Of a DNA stretch of 34,402 nt, positions 1-16,361 are shown piece by piece. Made by a program: the position numbers and the translations under genes. Every line of letters starts with the position of its first letter. Position 1 is the first letter of the stretch. The notes beneath the pieces were generated by a model. The model was given only the letters and a program-made list of their open reading frames with translations. It made no database searches and was not told the DNA's origin. Source of the DNA: Chloroflexota bacterium (GTDB lineage Bacteria > Chloroflexota > Dehalococcoidia > SM23-28-2 > RBG-16-64-32). The stretch lies in NCBI GenBank assembly GCA_029262695.1, contig JAJCYV010000015.1, positions 1 through 34,402 of the forward strand, in the 5' to 3' direction.

Positions 1-1
1 C

Positions 2-349
2 GAGAACGTGAAGCAGGCGATCGTCGACGCAAGCGAACTCGACACGCGCCTCATCATGCGCGGTCTGCGTAACACCGAGCGGGTCCTTAACAACGCCGGC
101 GTCGAGAAGTTGATCGAAAAGGAGAAGGCGCTCGGCGCGGACATCACGATAGGGGACATCATCCCGGAAGTCGCTGGCATCTATCCGCGGGTCATGAAGG
201 ACGGCGATGTGGAGGCCGGTGCCTGGTCGTGCGGCATGGTCGCCGGGCTTATCCACGATATACCGACGGTGAAAGAACTCATCGATCGGATCATGAGCGA
301 GGCCGAGGGCATCATCACCCAGCGGCTGGCGGGACTTCAATCCGCCTGA
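2..349 (+). CDS. Nitronate monooxygenase, C-terminal part (5' truncated)
   Basis: The frame is open from base 2, so the gene begins outside the window; the GTG at 8 is an internal Val. About 115 residues remain. They match the C-terminal region of the FMN-dependent nitronate monooxygenase (2-nitropropane dioxygenase) family: a VKQAIVDASE-like helix, an RNTERVLNN segment, and the closing pattern GDVEAGAWSCGMVAGLIHDIPTV followed by an amphipathic helix. Family members oxidise alkyl nitronates to carbonyl compounds and nitrite in the cytoplasm; related TIM-barrel enoyl reductases share the fold, so the substrate is not certain. FMN-binding and catalytic His regions are upstream of the window. 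No clear terminator follows the stop. Confidence 0.8.
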   Translation, partial: ENVKQAIVDASELDTRLIMRGLRNTERVLNNAGVEKLIEKEKALGADITIGDIIPEVAGIYPRVMKDGDVEAGAWSCGMVAGLIHDIPTVKELIDRIMSEAEGIITQRLAGLQSA

Positions 350-532
350 TCGCCGACACCCGGAGAACGACTCGCTGCGTTGACGTTCGTTCAGTGGTGA
401 GCCCCGCCGATACTCGTTCCGCCCGCCACGCACGCGTCCAGTGGGCCTAACCCAAAGGGCCGAACGTCCCTTGCGTCTCGCTGTCGGATGCCAGTAGCGT
501 TCCTTGCAGGACGGAGGAACAGACGCGGATCA

Positions 533-598
533 ATGGATGAAGCAACGTCGGCACTGAAGTCGCAGGCGAATAGCACGTCATCGGCCGCCGGCAGATGA
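533..598 (+). CDS. Possible upstream ORF overlapping the rhodanese start
   Basis: A 21-codon ORF (MDEATSALKS...) begins at ATG 533 and ends with TGA 596-598, overlapping the rhodanese ATG at 595 as ATGA. A GGAGGA lies at 513-518, about 14 nt from this ATG, which is long for a ribosome site. The rhodanese start itself has no visible Shine-Dalgarno sequence, so coupling through this short ORF is possible. It could equally be chance. The rest of the 350-594 gap shows no other gene. Confidence 0.2.
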   Translation: MDEATSALKSQANSTSSAAGR

Positions 599-1674
599 TC
601 ACGGTGTGGCGGCGGCACGTCTGGGTCGCCGCTCTGGGCGTGATCGCCCTGACTGTGGCCGCCACGTTCGCAGCTTGTGGAGGGGATGACGACGTCGCCC
701 CCGATGGCACCGCGTCTGACGTCCCCGCCGGGCCCCAGGAGCTGGTCGAAGGCGACTGGCTCCAGGAACACCTGGACGACACTGGCCTTCGTATCCTGAG
801 CCTGAGCAGCCGGGAGACCTACGACCAGGGTCACATCCCCGGCGCCGTCTGGGTTGATCCCAACCTTCTCCTGAAGGCTGAAGTTGATGGAGTGAGAGGG
901 CAGGCGCCGGACGCCGATACGGTTGAGACAACTCTCGGCAGCCTGGGTGTGAGCAACGGTGATACCGTCATCGTCTACGACGACATCGGAAACCGGTCGT
1001 CCGCGCGCGCCTTCTGGGTCCTGAAGTACTACGGGCATGAGGACGTGCGACTGCTCAACGGCGGCCACAGCAAATGGCGGGCCGATGGCCGCACCACGTC
1101 CTCGGAAGTCCCCGGCTATGCCGCAGTCCTGTACGAGGCGGACGCTCCCGCGGCAGGCATAAGGGCGACGAGCGATGACGTACTGGCAGCAATAGAGGAC
1201 GGCAACTCGGCCATCGTCGATTCGCGCTCGCCGGATGAGTACGCTGGGGTAGACGTCCGCAGCGCCAGGGGCGGTCACGTCCCCGGGGCGCTCAACGTGA
1301 ACTGGATCCTCATGGTCCAGGCTGACCATACGCTGCTCCCGATAGACGGACTAACGCAGCTGTACACGGACGCTGGCGTCTCTCCCGAAGAGGCGACAAT
1401 CGTCTACTGTCAGACCGGCACAAGGGCTTCCGTGAGCTGGTTCGTCCTCACGTATCTCCTGGGCTATGAGAACGTCGCCCTGTACGATGGCTCCTGGGAA
1501 GAGTGGGGCAATGACAGCACGCTGCCGGTCGAGGTGGGCCATCCGGATGAGGTTTCGTCGCTTGACGCCGCCGCTGACGGGGACGATCCGTCGAAGACAG
1601 ATGCGCCGGGCGCTGACGCCGCCGCAGACGAAGGCTCGGACGACGAGGACGAGGACGACAACCCCTACCTCTAG
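595..1674 (+). CDS. Secreted two-domain rhodanese lipoprotein (sulfurtransferase)
   Basis: The protein has 359 residues. A basic start (MITVWRRH), a hydrophobic stretch and TFAACGG give a type II signal with the lipid-modified Cys at 28, so it should be anchored outside the cytoplasmic membrane. Two rhodanese domains follow, roughly 45-165 and 185-315. In the second, the active loop CQTGTR has the catalytic Cys272 that carries the persulfide. In the first, the equivalent position reads YDDIGNRSS, with Asp instead of Cys, as in classical tandem thiosulfate sulfurtransferases. Motifs RSPDEYAG and GHVPGALN are typical. The tail (about 320-359) is very acidic (DEGSDDEDEDD) and probably disordered. 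Expected activity is thiosulfate:cyanide or 3-mercaptopyruvate sulfurtransfer; the substrate cannot be told from sequence. Confidence 0.9.
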   Translation: MITVWRRHVWVAALGVIALTVAATFAACGGDDDVAPDGTASDVPAGPQELVEGDWLQEHLDDTGLRILSLSSRETYDQGHIPGAVWVDPNLLLKAEVDGVRGQAPDADTVETTLGSLGVSNGDTVIVYDDIGNRSSARAFWVLKYYGHEDVRLLNGGHSKWRADGRTTSSEVPGYAAVLYEADAPAAGIRATSDDVLAAIEDGNSAIVDSRSPDEYAGVDVRSARGGHVPGALNVNWILMVQADHTLLPIDGLTQLYTDAGVSPEEATIVYCQTGTRASVSWFVLTYLLGYENVALYDGSWEEWGNDSTLPVEVGHPDEVSSLDAAADGDDPSKTDAPGADAAADEGSDDEDEDDNPYL

Positions 1675-1759
1675 TTCGACGTCGACGAAGGGTGCTGAAG
1701 AGTCGAAGCTCAACGCCGCCGCCCAAAGTCTGGCCGCAACGGTCCCAGAGCAGGTGCGG

Positions 1760-1765
1760 TATCAT
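1760..1765 (+). promoter_or_regulatory. Possible -10 box (TATCAT) for the Ddn-like gene
   Basis: TATCAT matches the -10 hexamer seen before several other genes of this window. No good -35 is visible at 16-18 nt. A start near 1772 would leave a leader of about 68 nt ending in the ribosome site at 1826-1836. Confidence 0.3.
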
Positions 1766-1839
1766 TCCGTACCACGCGCCGGACGACGATCATCCCGACG
1801 TTCGTCCAGAGGTAGACGCCGAACGAAAGGAAGAAGCCG

Positions 1840-2301
1840 ATGCCCGAATTCTCCGTCCCCACGCAGCTTCCCGACTGGATCAAGGACCACGTCGCCCTCT
1901 ACCTCGAAAGCGGCGGCAAGGAAGGGCAGATGTGGGACTCGTCCATCGCCGGCGGTCCCGGCCCCATCTCGACCCTTCTCCTGGCGACGAGCGGCCGCAG
2001 TTCCGGCGACTCGCACACCGTCCCCCTGATCTACGGCGAGGCCGGCGGCAACTACGTCATCGTCGCTTCTCGCGGCGGCTCCAAAGACCACCCGGACTGG
2101 TACAAGAACCTGAGCGCCAACGCGGACGTCTCGGTCCGCGTCGCCACCAACGTCTTCGATGCCGTCGCGCGCACGGCTGAAGGAGAAGAACGCGATGCCC
2201 TCTGGGCGAAAATGGCGGACATCTTCCCGCCCTACAACCAGTACCAGGGGCGCACAGATCGCCAGATCCCGGTCGTCGTGCTTGAGCCCGTTTCCGCATA
2301 G
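1840..2301 (+). CDS. Deazaflavin (F420)-dependent nitroreductase-family protein (Ddn-like)
   Basis: A 153-residue protein of the split beta-barrel Ddn family, which uses F420H2 to reduce quinones or nitro compounds. The family signature is clear: TSGRSSGDSHTVPLIY (about 48-63), then GNYVIVASRGGSKDHPDWYKNL (about 68-91), where the family binds the deazaflavin phosphate, and a closing R-QIPVVVLEP strand. The ATG at 1840 follows a good ribosome site, AAAGGAAGAAG (1826-1836). Length is usual for the family. If the cofactor assignment holds, the organism makes F420, but no biosynthesis gene is in the window. It stands alone between the rhodanese and the c-di-GMP genes. Confidence 0.85.
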   Translation: MPEFSVPTQLPDWIKDHVALYLESGGKEGQMWDSSIAGGPGPISTLLLATSGRSSGDSHTVPLIYGEAGGNYVIVASRGGSKDHPDWYKNLSANADVSVRVATNVFDAVARTAEGEERDALWAKMADIFPPYNQYQGRTDRQIPVVVLEPVSA

Positions 2302-2330
2302 CCGTCACCGACGCCCCAAACCGTCCCTGC

Positions 2331-2397
2331 GCCAGGCTCCGTGGCGGCGAGGCCTGGCTCTTCCGCTGTCGCATGCCCGGCCCTTTCGCGGTCGGGC
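2331..2397 (+). terminator. Tandem stem-loops after the Ddn-like gene
   Basis: Two hairpins follow the stop at 2301: GCCAGGC (2331-2337) with GCCTGGC (2352-2358), and GCCCGGCC (2375-2382) with GGTCGGGC (2390-2397, one G-T pair) around a 7-nt loop. Neither is followed by a T-run, so if they end transcription they are not the classical U-tract type. Confidence 0.35.
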
Positions 2398-2421
2398 ACT
2401 AGCCATCGTTATGCTCTCGTA

Positions 2422-2544
2422 ATGTTTGTGATGCAACAATGCCGCGCCATCGGCATCATTATCTTTGTGGATCTGACTCGGCACGTGGTTGAGCCCGCCG
2501 AGTCTCTGCGCGAGGGAAAGCTCACGCTGAGGTGGCGAAGATGA
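2422..2544 (+). CDS. Possible 40-residue leader ORF before the GGDEF/HD-GYP gene
   Basis: ATG 2422 lies 6 nt after a TATGCT hexamer (2410-2415), the spacing seen at other probable leaderless starts here. The ORF (MFVMQQCRAIGIIIFVDLT...) ends with TGA 2542-2544, overlapping the ATG of the next gene at 2541. It holds a dyad, ATGCCG/CGGCAT (about 2439-2456), in its DNA. This would suit a leader peptide coupled to the downstream gene, but there is no homology to support it and no good -35. Confidence 0.22.
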   Translation: MFVMQQCRAIGIIIFVDLTRHVVEPAESLREGKLTLRWRR

Positions 2545-4370
2545 TAGACGGAATCAAGCGGTTCAGGCTCACCATGCTGGGCCAATTTATCGTTGCCAGC
2601 TTTGTCGTTGTTGTGGTCATCGCCCTGGGTCTGACATGGCTGACCGGCAACGTCATCGAAGATCAGGCCCTCACCGGCCTCGAAGCCGAGGCGCATGACA
2701 CGCTGGCGGTCCGCGTCGAGCAGCAGCTTACGCCAGAAGACTTTGAACAACCGATGGTCGGTGAGCGCTACGACGAGTTCCACCGCTTCGTCAACGAAAG
2801 CGTCCGCTCGGCCCGGACGGCCGCCATCAAGGTCATGAACCCGGAGGGGTTGGTCATCTTCGACGACGACCCGGACAAGGTCGGTGGGATCTCTTCCAGC
2901 GCCGGATTCCAGATGGCGATGGCCGGGGAGACGAATTCGCATCTGTCCCATCCGGAAGTCTCCACCGGCGACATCGATCAAACAGACCAGTTCCTCGAAG
3001 TTTACACGCCGCTCGTCCCGGCCGGCTCGTCAGAGATCGCCGGCGCTCTCGAGATATATCAGGACTATGGCGCCGTTGCGGGCCAGATCAGTGAGACACG
3101 CTCTTCGATCTTGAAGGGCCTGGTCGGAGGACTGGCGCTCCTCTGGATTGCGCTTGTCGGCATAGTCGCCAACGGGGCCCACACGATCACCCGGCAGCGG
3201 GACTCCCTGATCACGACTCGCGCGCTGGCGGACACCGACGGTCTCACCGGCCTCCACAACCACCGGGCCTTCCAGGAGAAAATCCGGGAAGAGACGTCCC
3301 GCGCGCTGGAGTCCGGCCGTCCCGTCGCTCTCATCATGATGGACATCGACAACTTCAAGGGCATCAACGACTCGCAAGGCCATCAGGCGGGGGACATGGC
3401 ACTCCGGCAGATGGCCGGCGTCCTCTCCAGCCTCGCGGGCGACGGAACCGCATTTCGCTACGGTGGAGACGAGTTCGCACTGCTGCTGCCTGGCACAGAC
3501 CGCGCGGGGGCCCTCGAATTGGCGGACCGCGTGCGTCGGGCCGTAATGGGACGGACCGGCGATGAGCAGATCTCGGTCAGTCTCGGCGTTGCCTCCTTGC
3601 CGGACGGAGCGGCGACAGTGGAGGCGCTGGTGTACGGCGCCGACGTCGCCATGTACTGGGCGAAGTCTGAAGGCAAGAACCGCGTTGGTGACTGGTCCAG
3701 ACTCAGTCAGGGCCGCGCTGAGGGAGAGCTTCCCTGGTTTGCGGCAGATCCCGCCTTGCACGCCTCTGAGGTGGTCTCTGCTCTCGGAGCGGCTCTCCTG
3801 GCCAAGGATCCGTCAACAGGAGCCCACACGGAACGATGCTCTCGTCACGTCGTGAGCCTGGCGCAGGAGCTTGGGCTCGGCGAGAAGGAGACTTCACTCG
3901 TACGGGTGGCCTCGCTCATCCACGACGTCGGCAAGCTGGCCGTGCCCGATCAGATACTGTTCAAGCCCGGCCCTCTCAACGAAGCGGAGTGGGCGCAAAT
4001 GAAGCAGCACCCTACAGCCGCTCTTCGCATCCTGGCGCAGGTCCGCTCGCTCGCGGACGTGACACCTTCCATCGTCCACCACCACGAGCACTTCGACGGC
4101 TCCGGCTATCCCGACGGCCTCGCCGGAGACGAGATCCCGGTCGCCTCCCGCATCCTTCTCGTCACGGACGCCTTCGATCGCATGACCCACGACCGGCCCT
4201 ACAGAAAGGCGATGTCCGTAGAGGCCGCAGTTGAAGAGCTGACAAGCAACAAGGGCAGCCAGTTCGATCCAGAAGTCGTCGACGCCTTCCTGAGCGTTCT
4301 GAGCCGTGATGCGGCCCACACACCTCGTCACGACTCCTCACTCGGCGCTGACCAGTTGATTCTCCGATGA
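2541..4370 (+). CDS. Membrane-bound GGDEF and HD-GYP protein (c-di-GMP synthesis and hydrolysis)
   Basis: 609 residues from ATG 2541 (ribosome site CTGAGG at 2527-2532, 8 nt away); an in-frame GTG at 2532 is an alternative start. Two membrane segments (about 15-34 and 193-211) enclose a periplasmic sensor domain of about 155 residues with no recognised ligand motif. Then comes a GGDEF domain (about 228-385) with an intact RYGGDEF at 306-312 and the DxDxFK segment MDIDNFKGIND; the usual upstream RxxD inhibitory site is not visible. The C-terminal HD-GYP domain (about 405-590) keeps the catalytic pair H461-D462 (LIHDVGKL) and HHEHFDGSGYPDGL, so both activities could be real. It probably sets local c-di-GMP in response to an external signal. 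The next gene, 70 nt downstream, is a second HD-GYP protein. Confidence 0.92.
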   Translation: MIDGIKRFRLTMLGQFIVASFVVVVVIALGLTWLTGNVIEDQALTGLEAEAHDTLAVRVEQQLTPEDFEQPMVGERYDEFHRFVNESVRSARTAAIKVMNPEGLVIFDDDPDKVGGISSSAGFQMAMAGETNSHLSHPEVSTGDIDQTDQFLEVYTPLVPAGSSEIAGALEIYQDYGAVAGQISETRSSILKGLVGGLALLWIALVGIVANGAHTITRQRDSLITTRALADTDGLTGLHNHRAFQEKIREETSRALESGRPVALIMMDIDNFKGINDSQGHQAGDMALRQMAGVLSSLAGDGTAFRYGGDEFALLLPGTDRAGALELADRVRRAVMGRTGDEQISVSLGVASLPDGAATVEALVYGADVAMYWAKSEGKNRVGDWSRLSQGRAEGELPWFAADPALHASEVVSALGAALLAKDPSTGAHTERCSRHVVSLAQELGLGEKETSLVRVASLIHDVGKLAVPDQILFKPGPLNEAEWAQMKQHPTAALRILAQVRSLADVTPSIVHHHEHFDGSGYPDGLAGDEIPVASRILLVTDAFDRMTHDRPYRKAMSVEAAVEELTSNKGSQFDPEVVDAFLSVLSRDAAHTPRHDSSLGADQLILR

Positions 4371-4440
4371 CCTCCGGCCTGCTCGGCGAATAGGCAGACT
4401 CCGTAACACAGGCCTCCTTTTCTTCATCTAAACCCCTGAG

Positions 4441-6219
4441 ATGGGCAACGTTTCCGTGACCCGTAGGTTCAGCCTGCTTTCGGCCATCCGGTGGCCCCTG
4501 AACCGCATTCGCTGGAAGATCATTCTTCCTTATGCGTTCCTGACCGTTGTGCTGGCCGGCGTGGGCGCCTACATCGCCACCGATATCGTTACCGGCTCCC
4601 TGGAAGAGCGCTTCGCCAACCAGCTCGCCGAGGCCGGCCGCGTCACCGCCGACGCCGTCGTCGAAAAGGAGCGTGAGCACCTCGAGTCCGTCCGTGCCAT
4701 CTCCTTCAGTGAAGGCGTCGACAGCGCGATCGTCGCCGGCGACGAGGCGACGCTCCGAAACATCGTCCGGCCGATCGCCGCCAACGAAAGTGTCGAACGC
4801 GTGGAAGTGCTGGACGCAGAGGGGCAGCGGGTATTCGCTGAGGAACTCGTAAACGCCGGGATGCTGGACTATGCCGATATCGACGACGCCGACGAACCCG
4901 CCACCTGGCCGATCGTCGGTCGCGTCCTCTCCGGCGAGACGGATCAGTCCGGCGACAAGTTCGCGCAGATCGTCCAGACTGAAGGCGGCTTCGTCTTCTA
5001 CACCGCCGGCCCAGTCTACGAAGCTGACAGCATCGTCGGCGTTGTGCTCATCGGTACCACGCTCGAGACGTTCGTCGCCGACGTCAAGGCGAGCGCCGAC
5101 GCCGACATCACAATCTACGGTCTCGACGGCGGGGCGGTCGCTTCGACGTTCGCGCTGGCCTCCGGAACACTCGCTGACGAGGCGCAACTGGACCCGTCTG
5201 AGACTGCACTCTCGGAGACCTTGACCGGGGCGACTCTGCGCGAGAACCGCGCCCTCTTCGGCCGCGGCTACGACCTCGTCTACGGACGCCTGCGCGTACG
5301 CGATCAGGTCGTCGGCCTGTACTCGGTCGCTCTGCCCACTGACTTCATCTTCGACGCCGGCGCCACAACGCGCCTCCAGGTCATGGTCCTCTTCGGGATC
5401 GGCATGGCCGCCGCCATCGCCGTCGGCCTCTTCATCACACACCGGCTCACCAGCCCGATCCTGCGTCTCGTGACCACCGCCGGCAAGGTCTCCTCCGGCG
5501 ACCTCACCGCGCGCAGCGGCATCCAGAGCCGCGACGAGATCGGCGTCCTCGCCACTACCTTCGACAAGATGACTGACAAGCTCCAGCGCCAGCACCTGTC
5601 GACGATCCGGGCGCTCACCTCCGCCATCGACGCGCGCGACCCGTTCACCTCCGGCCACTCACTGCGCGTCGGCCAACTCGCCATCATGCTCGGCCGCGAG
5701 TTCGACCTGCCGGAGAGCGTCCTCGCGCAGCTGGAGATCGGCGGCTACCTGCACGACATCGGCAAGATCGGCATCCGCGACTCAATCCTCCTCAAGCCAG
5801 GCCGGTTGACCGATGAGGAGCGCGCCAACATCGAAGACCACCCGCGCATCGGCCTCTCCATCCTCGACCCGGTCGACCTGCAGAAACATGTCCTCGACTT
5901 CGTCGAGAGCCACCACGAGCGCCTCGATGGTAGCGGCTACCCGGGCGGTCTGACGGAGGACCGGATCTCCATCGTCATGCGCATCGCCGCTGTCGCGGAC
6001 ATGTACGACGCTCTCACCAGCGACCGGCCCTACCGCGATCCCGCTGCACCGCGCGATGTCGTCAAGTTCCTGCGCTCGCAGGCACCGCGCTACCTCGACC
6101 TGGACGTCGTCCTCGCACTGGACCGCATCCTGGACGAGTGGGAAGAGCGCCGCCAGACCGACCCGGCCCTGCACGGATTCAAGCTCCCCGAGTTCAATGC
6201 CGAGAAGGTTTCGAGCTAG
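4441..6219 (+). CDS. Membrane sensor with HAMP and HD-GYP (c-di-GMP phosphodiesterase)
   Basis: 592 residues. TM1 is at about 26-46 and TM2 at about 311-332; between them is a large extracytoplasmic sensor of the Cache-like type (no binding motif recognised). A HAMP linker (about 333-385) joins it to an HD-GYP domain (about 388-575) with the metal pair H438-D439 (YLHDIGKIG), GRLTDEE, and HHERLDGSGYPGGL around 491-504, so hydrolysis of c-di-GMP is expected. ATG 4441 has only weak ribosome-site character (CTGAG); a TAAACC six bases upstream may be a -10 for a leaderless transcript. The stop is 7 nt before the giant exoprotein, which suggests co-transcription and a functional link to surface structure. 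Confidence 0.92.
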   Translation: MGNVSVTRRFSLLSAIRWPLNRIRWKIILPYAFLTVVLAGVGAYIATDIVTGSLEERFANQLAEAGRVTADAVVEKEREHLESVRAISFSEGVDSAIVAGDEATLRNIVRPIAANESVERVEVLDAEGQRVFAEELVNAGMLDYADIDDADEPATWPIVGRVLSGETDQSGDKFAQIVQTEGGFVFYTAGPVYEADSIVGVVLIGTTLETFVADVKASADADITIYGLDGGAVASTFALASGTLADEAQLDPSETALSETLTGATLRENRALFGRGYDLVYGRLRVRDQVVGLYSVALPTDFIFDAGATTRLQVMVLFGIGMAAAIAVGLFITHRLTSPILRLVTTAGKVSSGDLTARSGIQSRDEIGVLATTFDKMTDKLQRQHLSTIRALTSAIDARDPFTSGHSLRVGQLAIMLGREFDLPESVLAQLEIGGYLHDIGKIGIRDSILLKPGRLTDEERANIEDHPRIGLSILDPVDLQKHVLDFVESHHERLDGSGYPGGLTEDRISIVMRIAAVADMYDALTSDRPYRDPAAPRDVVKFLRSQAPRYLDLDVVLALDRILDEWEERRQTDPALHGFKLPEFNAEKVSS

Positions 6220-6226
6220 CGCCTAG

Positions 6227-13555
<7,329 letters not shown>

Positions 13556-13600
13556 CGTCGCCTCTCCTGCTGGCTGGCGCCCCCGGCCTCTCCGACGAGC

Positions 13601-15427
13601 CTAGCGGTCCCCACGGGCCGGCTCTTCGATCGGCGATTCCGGCGGCATCGTCAGGCTGATCACCACCTGCCCCGGCCGTCCCGGCGGGCGCTTGTCCGTC
13701 GCCAACACCGACAAGGAGCCGTTCGGTGAAACCAGGAACAGCGGCACCACGTGGCCGTGTTGTGCTGCCAGGTTCTCCAGAGTGAACTGCTCCGAAAGCT
13801 GCGTCGCTTTGACGGTCGCCCCGGCCTTGAACGCCTCGTCCAGGCGCTGGTACGTCAGCCCCGATTCGAAGAGCACGCGCCCGCGCTGTTCTCTCGGTAC
13901 GGAGCGCTTCTCACTTTCGTCGTCACCCTTCGGCGAAAGCTGATAGACCTCCGCGCGCCCAAAGTGCTCGATGAACCGCTGCACGGCCAGCGTGTTCACC
14001 TCGTCGTTCGGCGTCATCGCCAGAATGCGGCCCTTCTCAGAAAGGTCCAGCTCGTGGGCCGTCTCCTCGCCGATGATGTTCGCGCTCGTCGCCTCCAGGC
14101 CGGCCAGACGCGCCGCCGCCACGTTCGGGCGGTTGCTGTCGACCAGGAGCACACTGACGTCGTTGTCCGCCAGCACGTGCGCGATCTCACGCACCCACCC
14201 GTGCGCGCCGACGATGACGATGCCCTGCGGGTTCGGCCGGGCCAGCCCCAGCCGCTGCGCCAGAAGCGGCGAAAGGACTCCGTAGACGGCGACGGTACCG
14301 ACGACTGTCCCGAACACGAGCGGTACCAGCTGGTTCGCGTCGCCGATGCCCTCATTCGCCAGCTCGATCGCGAAGATCGAGGCGACCGACGCGGCGACAA
14401 CGCCACGTGGCGCCACGCCCGATAGGAAGAGCCGCTCCTGCCAGCTCAGCGCCGAACCAGCGGCTGAGGCGAACACGGAAAGCGGCCGCACGACGACGAT
14501 CATCAGCGCGATGAATATCAGCCCCTCGAAGCCAACAGCCTCGATGTCGTCGAACGACAGCCGCGCCGCCAGCACGATAAACAGGCCCGCCAGCAACAGT
14601 ACGCGGATGTTCTCCTTGAAGTAGATAATGTGCCGCACCGTCGCCAGCCGCTGGTTGGCGAGCACGACCCCCATGACGACCGCTGCCAGCAGCCCGGACT
14701 CCTCCTGGATCGTGTCGCAGACCGTCGTCACGCCGACGACGAACGTCAGCGTGACCGCGTTCTGCAGCGAATCCGGGATCCAGTAGCGCCCCAGCAAGAG
14801 CGCCAGCGCAAACCCGGCGCCGCCGCCGATGAGGATACCGGCGCTCAGCGTCTTCGCGATCCCTTCGATGGCCAGCGATGAGGCGTCCCCCAGGTCGCCC
14901 ACGACGACGCCCTGGAAGACGAGGACAGCCAGCGTGGCGCCGATCGGGTCGATGACGATGCCCTCCCAGCGCAGGATCGCCGACACGCGCCCGATCGGGC
15001 GGATCTGCTCCAGCATAGGCACGATCACTGTCGGTCCGGTCACGATCAGGATCGTGCCGGCGAGGATCGCGACACCCTCATCGAGGCCGATGATCACGTG
15101 CGCTCCCAGGGCGCCGAGGAAGCCAGTGATGGCGGCGCCGATGGTGACCAACCGCGGTACCACACCGCGGATGTCCAGCAGGTCCCTCAAGCGCAGGCTC
15201 AGCCCGCCCTCGAAGAGGATCACAGCGACCGCCACCGATACGAGCGGCAGCAGCAGATCGCCCAGCAGCTCGTCCGGGTCTACGAACTCGGTGACGGGCC
15301 CCAGGATGAACCCGGCGACGAGCAGCAGGAGGATCGAAGGAAAGCGCAGACGCCACGCCAGCCATTGCGCGCCCACGCCCGCGGCCAGTATCCCGGCCAG
15401 GCGGAGTAGTATCTCTTCTGCCGTCAA
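13601..15427 (-). CDS. Cation/proton antiporter (NhaP/CPA1-like) with C-terminal TrkA-N domain
   Basis: 608 residues. Residues 1-395 form about 12 membrane segments in the Na+/H+ exchanger pattern, beginning RLRFPSILLLLVAGFILGP, with FEGGLSLRL and the ion-site segment EGIVIDPIGATLAV. Residues about 400-515 are a Rossmann-like TrkA-N/RCK domain (IVIVGAHGWVREIA, LLVDSNRPNV, AMTPNDEVN), which in the family binds a nucleotide and gates transport; a short regulatory tail follows. It exchanges Na+ or K+ for protons at the inner membrane. The start is a TTG at 15427: the codon two positions upstream is a stop (TAG CAT TTG), and the N-terminus then matches the family. It runs convergent to the giant protein with 45 bp between and divergent from the response regulator. 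Confidence 0.9.
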   Translation of the reverse strand: MTAEEILLRLAGILAAGVGAQWLAWRLRFPSILLLLVAGFILGPVTEFVDPDELLGDLLLPLVSVAVAVILFEGGLSLRLRDLLDIRGVVPRLVTIGAAITGFLGALGAHVIIGLDEGVAILAGTILIVTGPTVIVPMLEQIRPIGRVSAILRWEGIVIDPIGATLAVLVFQGVVVGDLGDASSLAIEGIAKTLSAGILIGGGAGFALALLLGRYWIPDSLQNAVTLTFVVGVTTVCDTIQEESGLLAAVVMGVVLANQRLATVRHIIYFKENIRVLLLAGLFIVLAARLSFDDIEAVGFEGLIFIALMIVVVRPLSVFASAAGSALSWQERLFLSGVAPRGVVAASVASIFAIELANEGIGDANQLVPLVFGTVVGTVAVYGVLSPLLAQRLGLARPNPQGIVIVGAHGWVREIAHVLADNDVSVLLVDSNRPNVAAARLAGLEATSANIIGEETAHELDLSEKGRILAMTPNDEVNTLAVQRFIEHFGRAEVYQLSPKGDDESEKRSVPREQRGRVLFESGLTYQRLDEAFKAGATVKATQLSEQFTLENLAAQHGHVVPLFLVSPNGSLSVLATDKRPPGRPGQVVISLTMPPESPIEEPARGDR

Positions 15428-15540
15428 ATGCTAACTTGCCGTTGTCCGGCCCTTGACCTCAAATGAACCACCCTGTAACGCACGCCGTATTGGGCCATCT
15501 TACCTTTTGAAGCACCCGATACGCATAGCTGGGAAGCCTT

Positions 15541-16227
15541 ATGAAGATTCTCGTGATCGATGACGATCCGGACGTTGTTGAAGTAGTCAACCTTTGCTTC
15601 ACTCTGCGCTGGCCCGATGCCCACGTAGTCTGCGCCTCCACCGGCGAGGAAGCACTCGCCCACGTCGAGAAGGACAAGCCCGATATCGTCCTCCTCGACA
15701 TCAACCTGCCAGACACCGACGGCTTCCATGTCTGCAAGGATATCCGTGAATTCTCCGACGTGCCTGTCGTCATGCTCAGCGCCCGTGACGCCGAAGTAGA
15801 CAAGGTCCGCGGCCTGGAGATGGGTGCCGACGACTACATCACGAAGCCGTTCAGCCACCTGGAACTGCTCGCACGCGTCCGCGCCGTGATCCGCCGCTAC
15901 GAGAGCCAGCTCCCGGCCGTCGGCGAGGTGTTCGAGTCCGGCGGCCTGCGCATCGACTACGCCAGCCGCGAAGTGACCGTTGAAGGCAACGTCGTGCGCT
16001 TGACGCCCACCGAGTACTCGCTTCTGTACCACCTCTCCCGCAACGCCGGTCGCGTCCTGCCGCACCAGACGCTGCTCGCCAAGGTATGGGGCCGCGAATA
16101 CACCGATGAGGTGGACTACCTGAAAGTGTACATACGGCGCCTGCGCCAGAAGCTCGAAGGCGACCCCCAGGCGATCGGTGAGATCGTCAGCGAGCGGGGC
16201 GTCGGCTACAAATTCGTCGCCGCGTAA
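15541..16227 (+). CDS. OmpR/PhoB-family response regulator
   Basis: 228 residues. The receiver domain (1-118) has the acidic pocket D7-D9, phospho-acceptor D53 (LLDINLP), S80 and K102 (TKPF). The C-terminal winged helix (about 130-226) has the family pattern LTPTEYSLLYHLSRNAGRVL, then the recognition-helix segment DYLKVYIRRLRQKL and the wing ERGVGYKF. It is a DNA-binding transcription factor controlled by phosphorylation. The likely partner is the histidine kinase 337 bp downstream. ATG 15541 follows GGGAAG (15531-15536), rather close. A TTGACC (15453-15458) upstream might be part of its promoter, but no convincing -10 pairs with it. Confidence 0.93.
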   Translation: MKILVIDDDPDVVEVVNLCFTLRWPDAHVVCASTGEEALAHVEKDKPDIVLLDINLPDTDGFHVCKDIREFSDVPVVMLSARDAEVDKVRGLEMGADDYITKPFSHLELLARVRAVIRRYESQLPAVGEVFESGGLRIDYASREVTVEGNVVRLTPTEYSLLYHLSRNAGRVLPHQTLLAKVWGREYTDEVDYLKVYIRRLRQKLEGDPQAIGEIVSERGVGYKFVAA

Positions 16228-16361
16228 GACGACACGCGCTTAGCGACTGACCGGTCGGCATCTCCTGCGAGCCACGGTTTTTGGGCAGGTTTTCCACATT
16301 TTGCAGCAAGCCTTCCACAACTCCGCATGCTCCACTAACGATTTTGTGGTACCGATATTCC

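Noticed and set aside
391-1329. Long minus-strand open frame opposite the rhodanese gene
   Set aside because: It is antisense to a clear two-domain rhodanese and has no recognisable domain; high GC leaves long empty frames open by chance.
4162-5658. 498-codon minus-strand frame opposite the two c-di-GMP genes
   Set aside because: Both HD-GYP proteins on the plus strand have complete motifs; this frame is low-complexity and charged with no domain.
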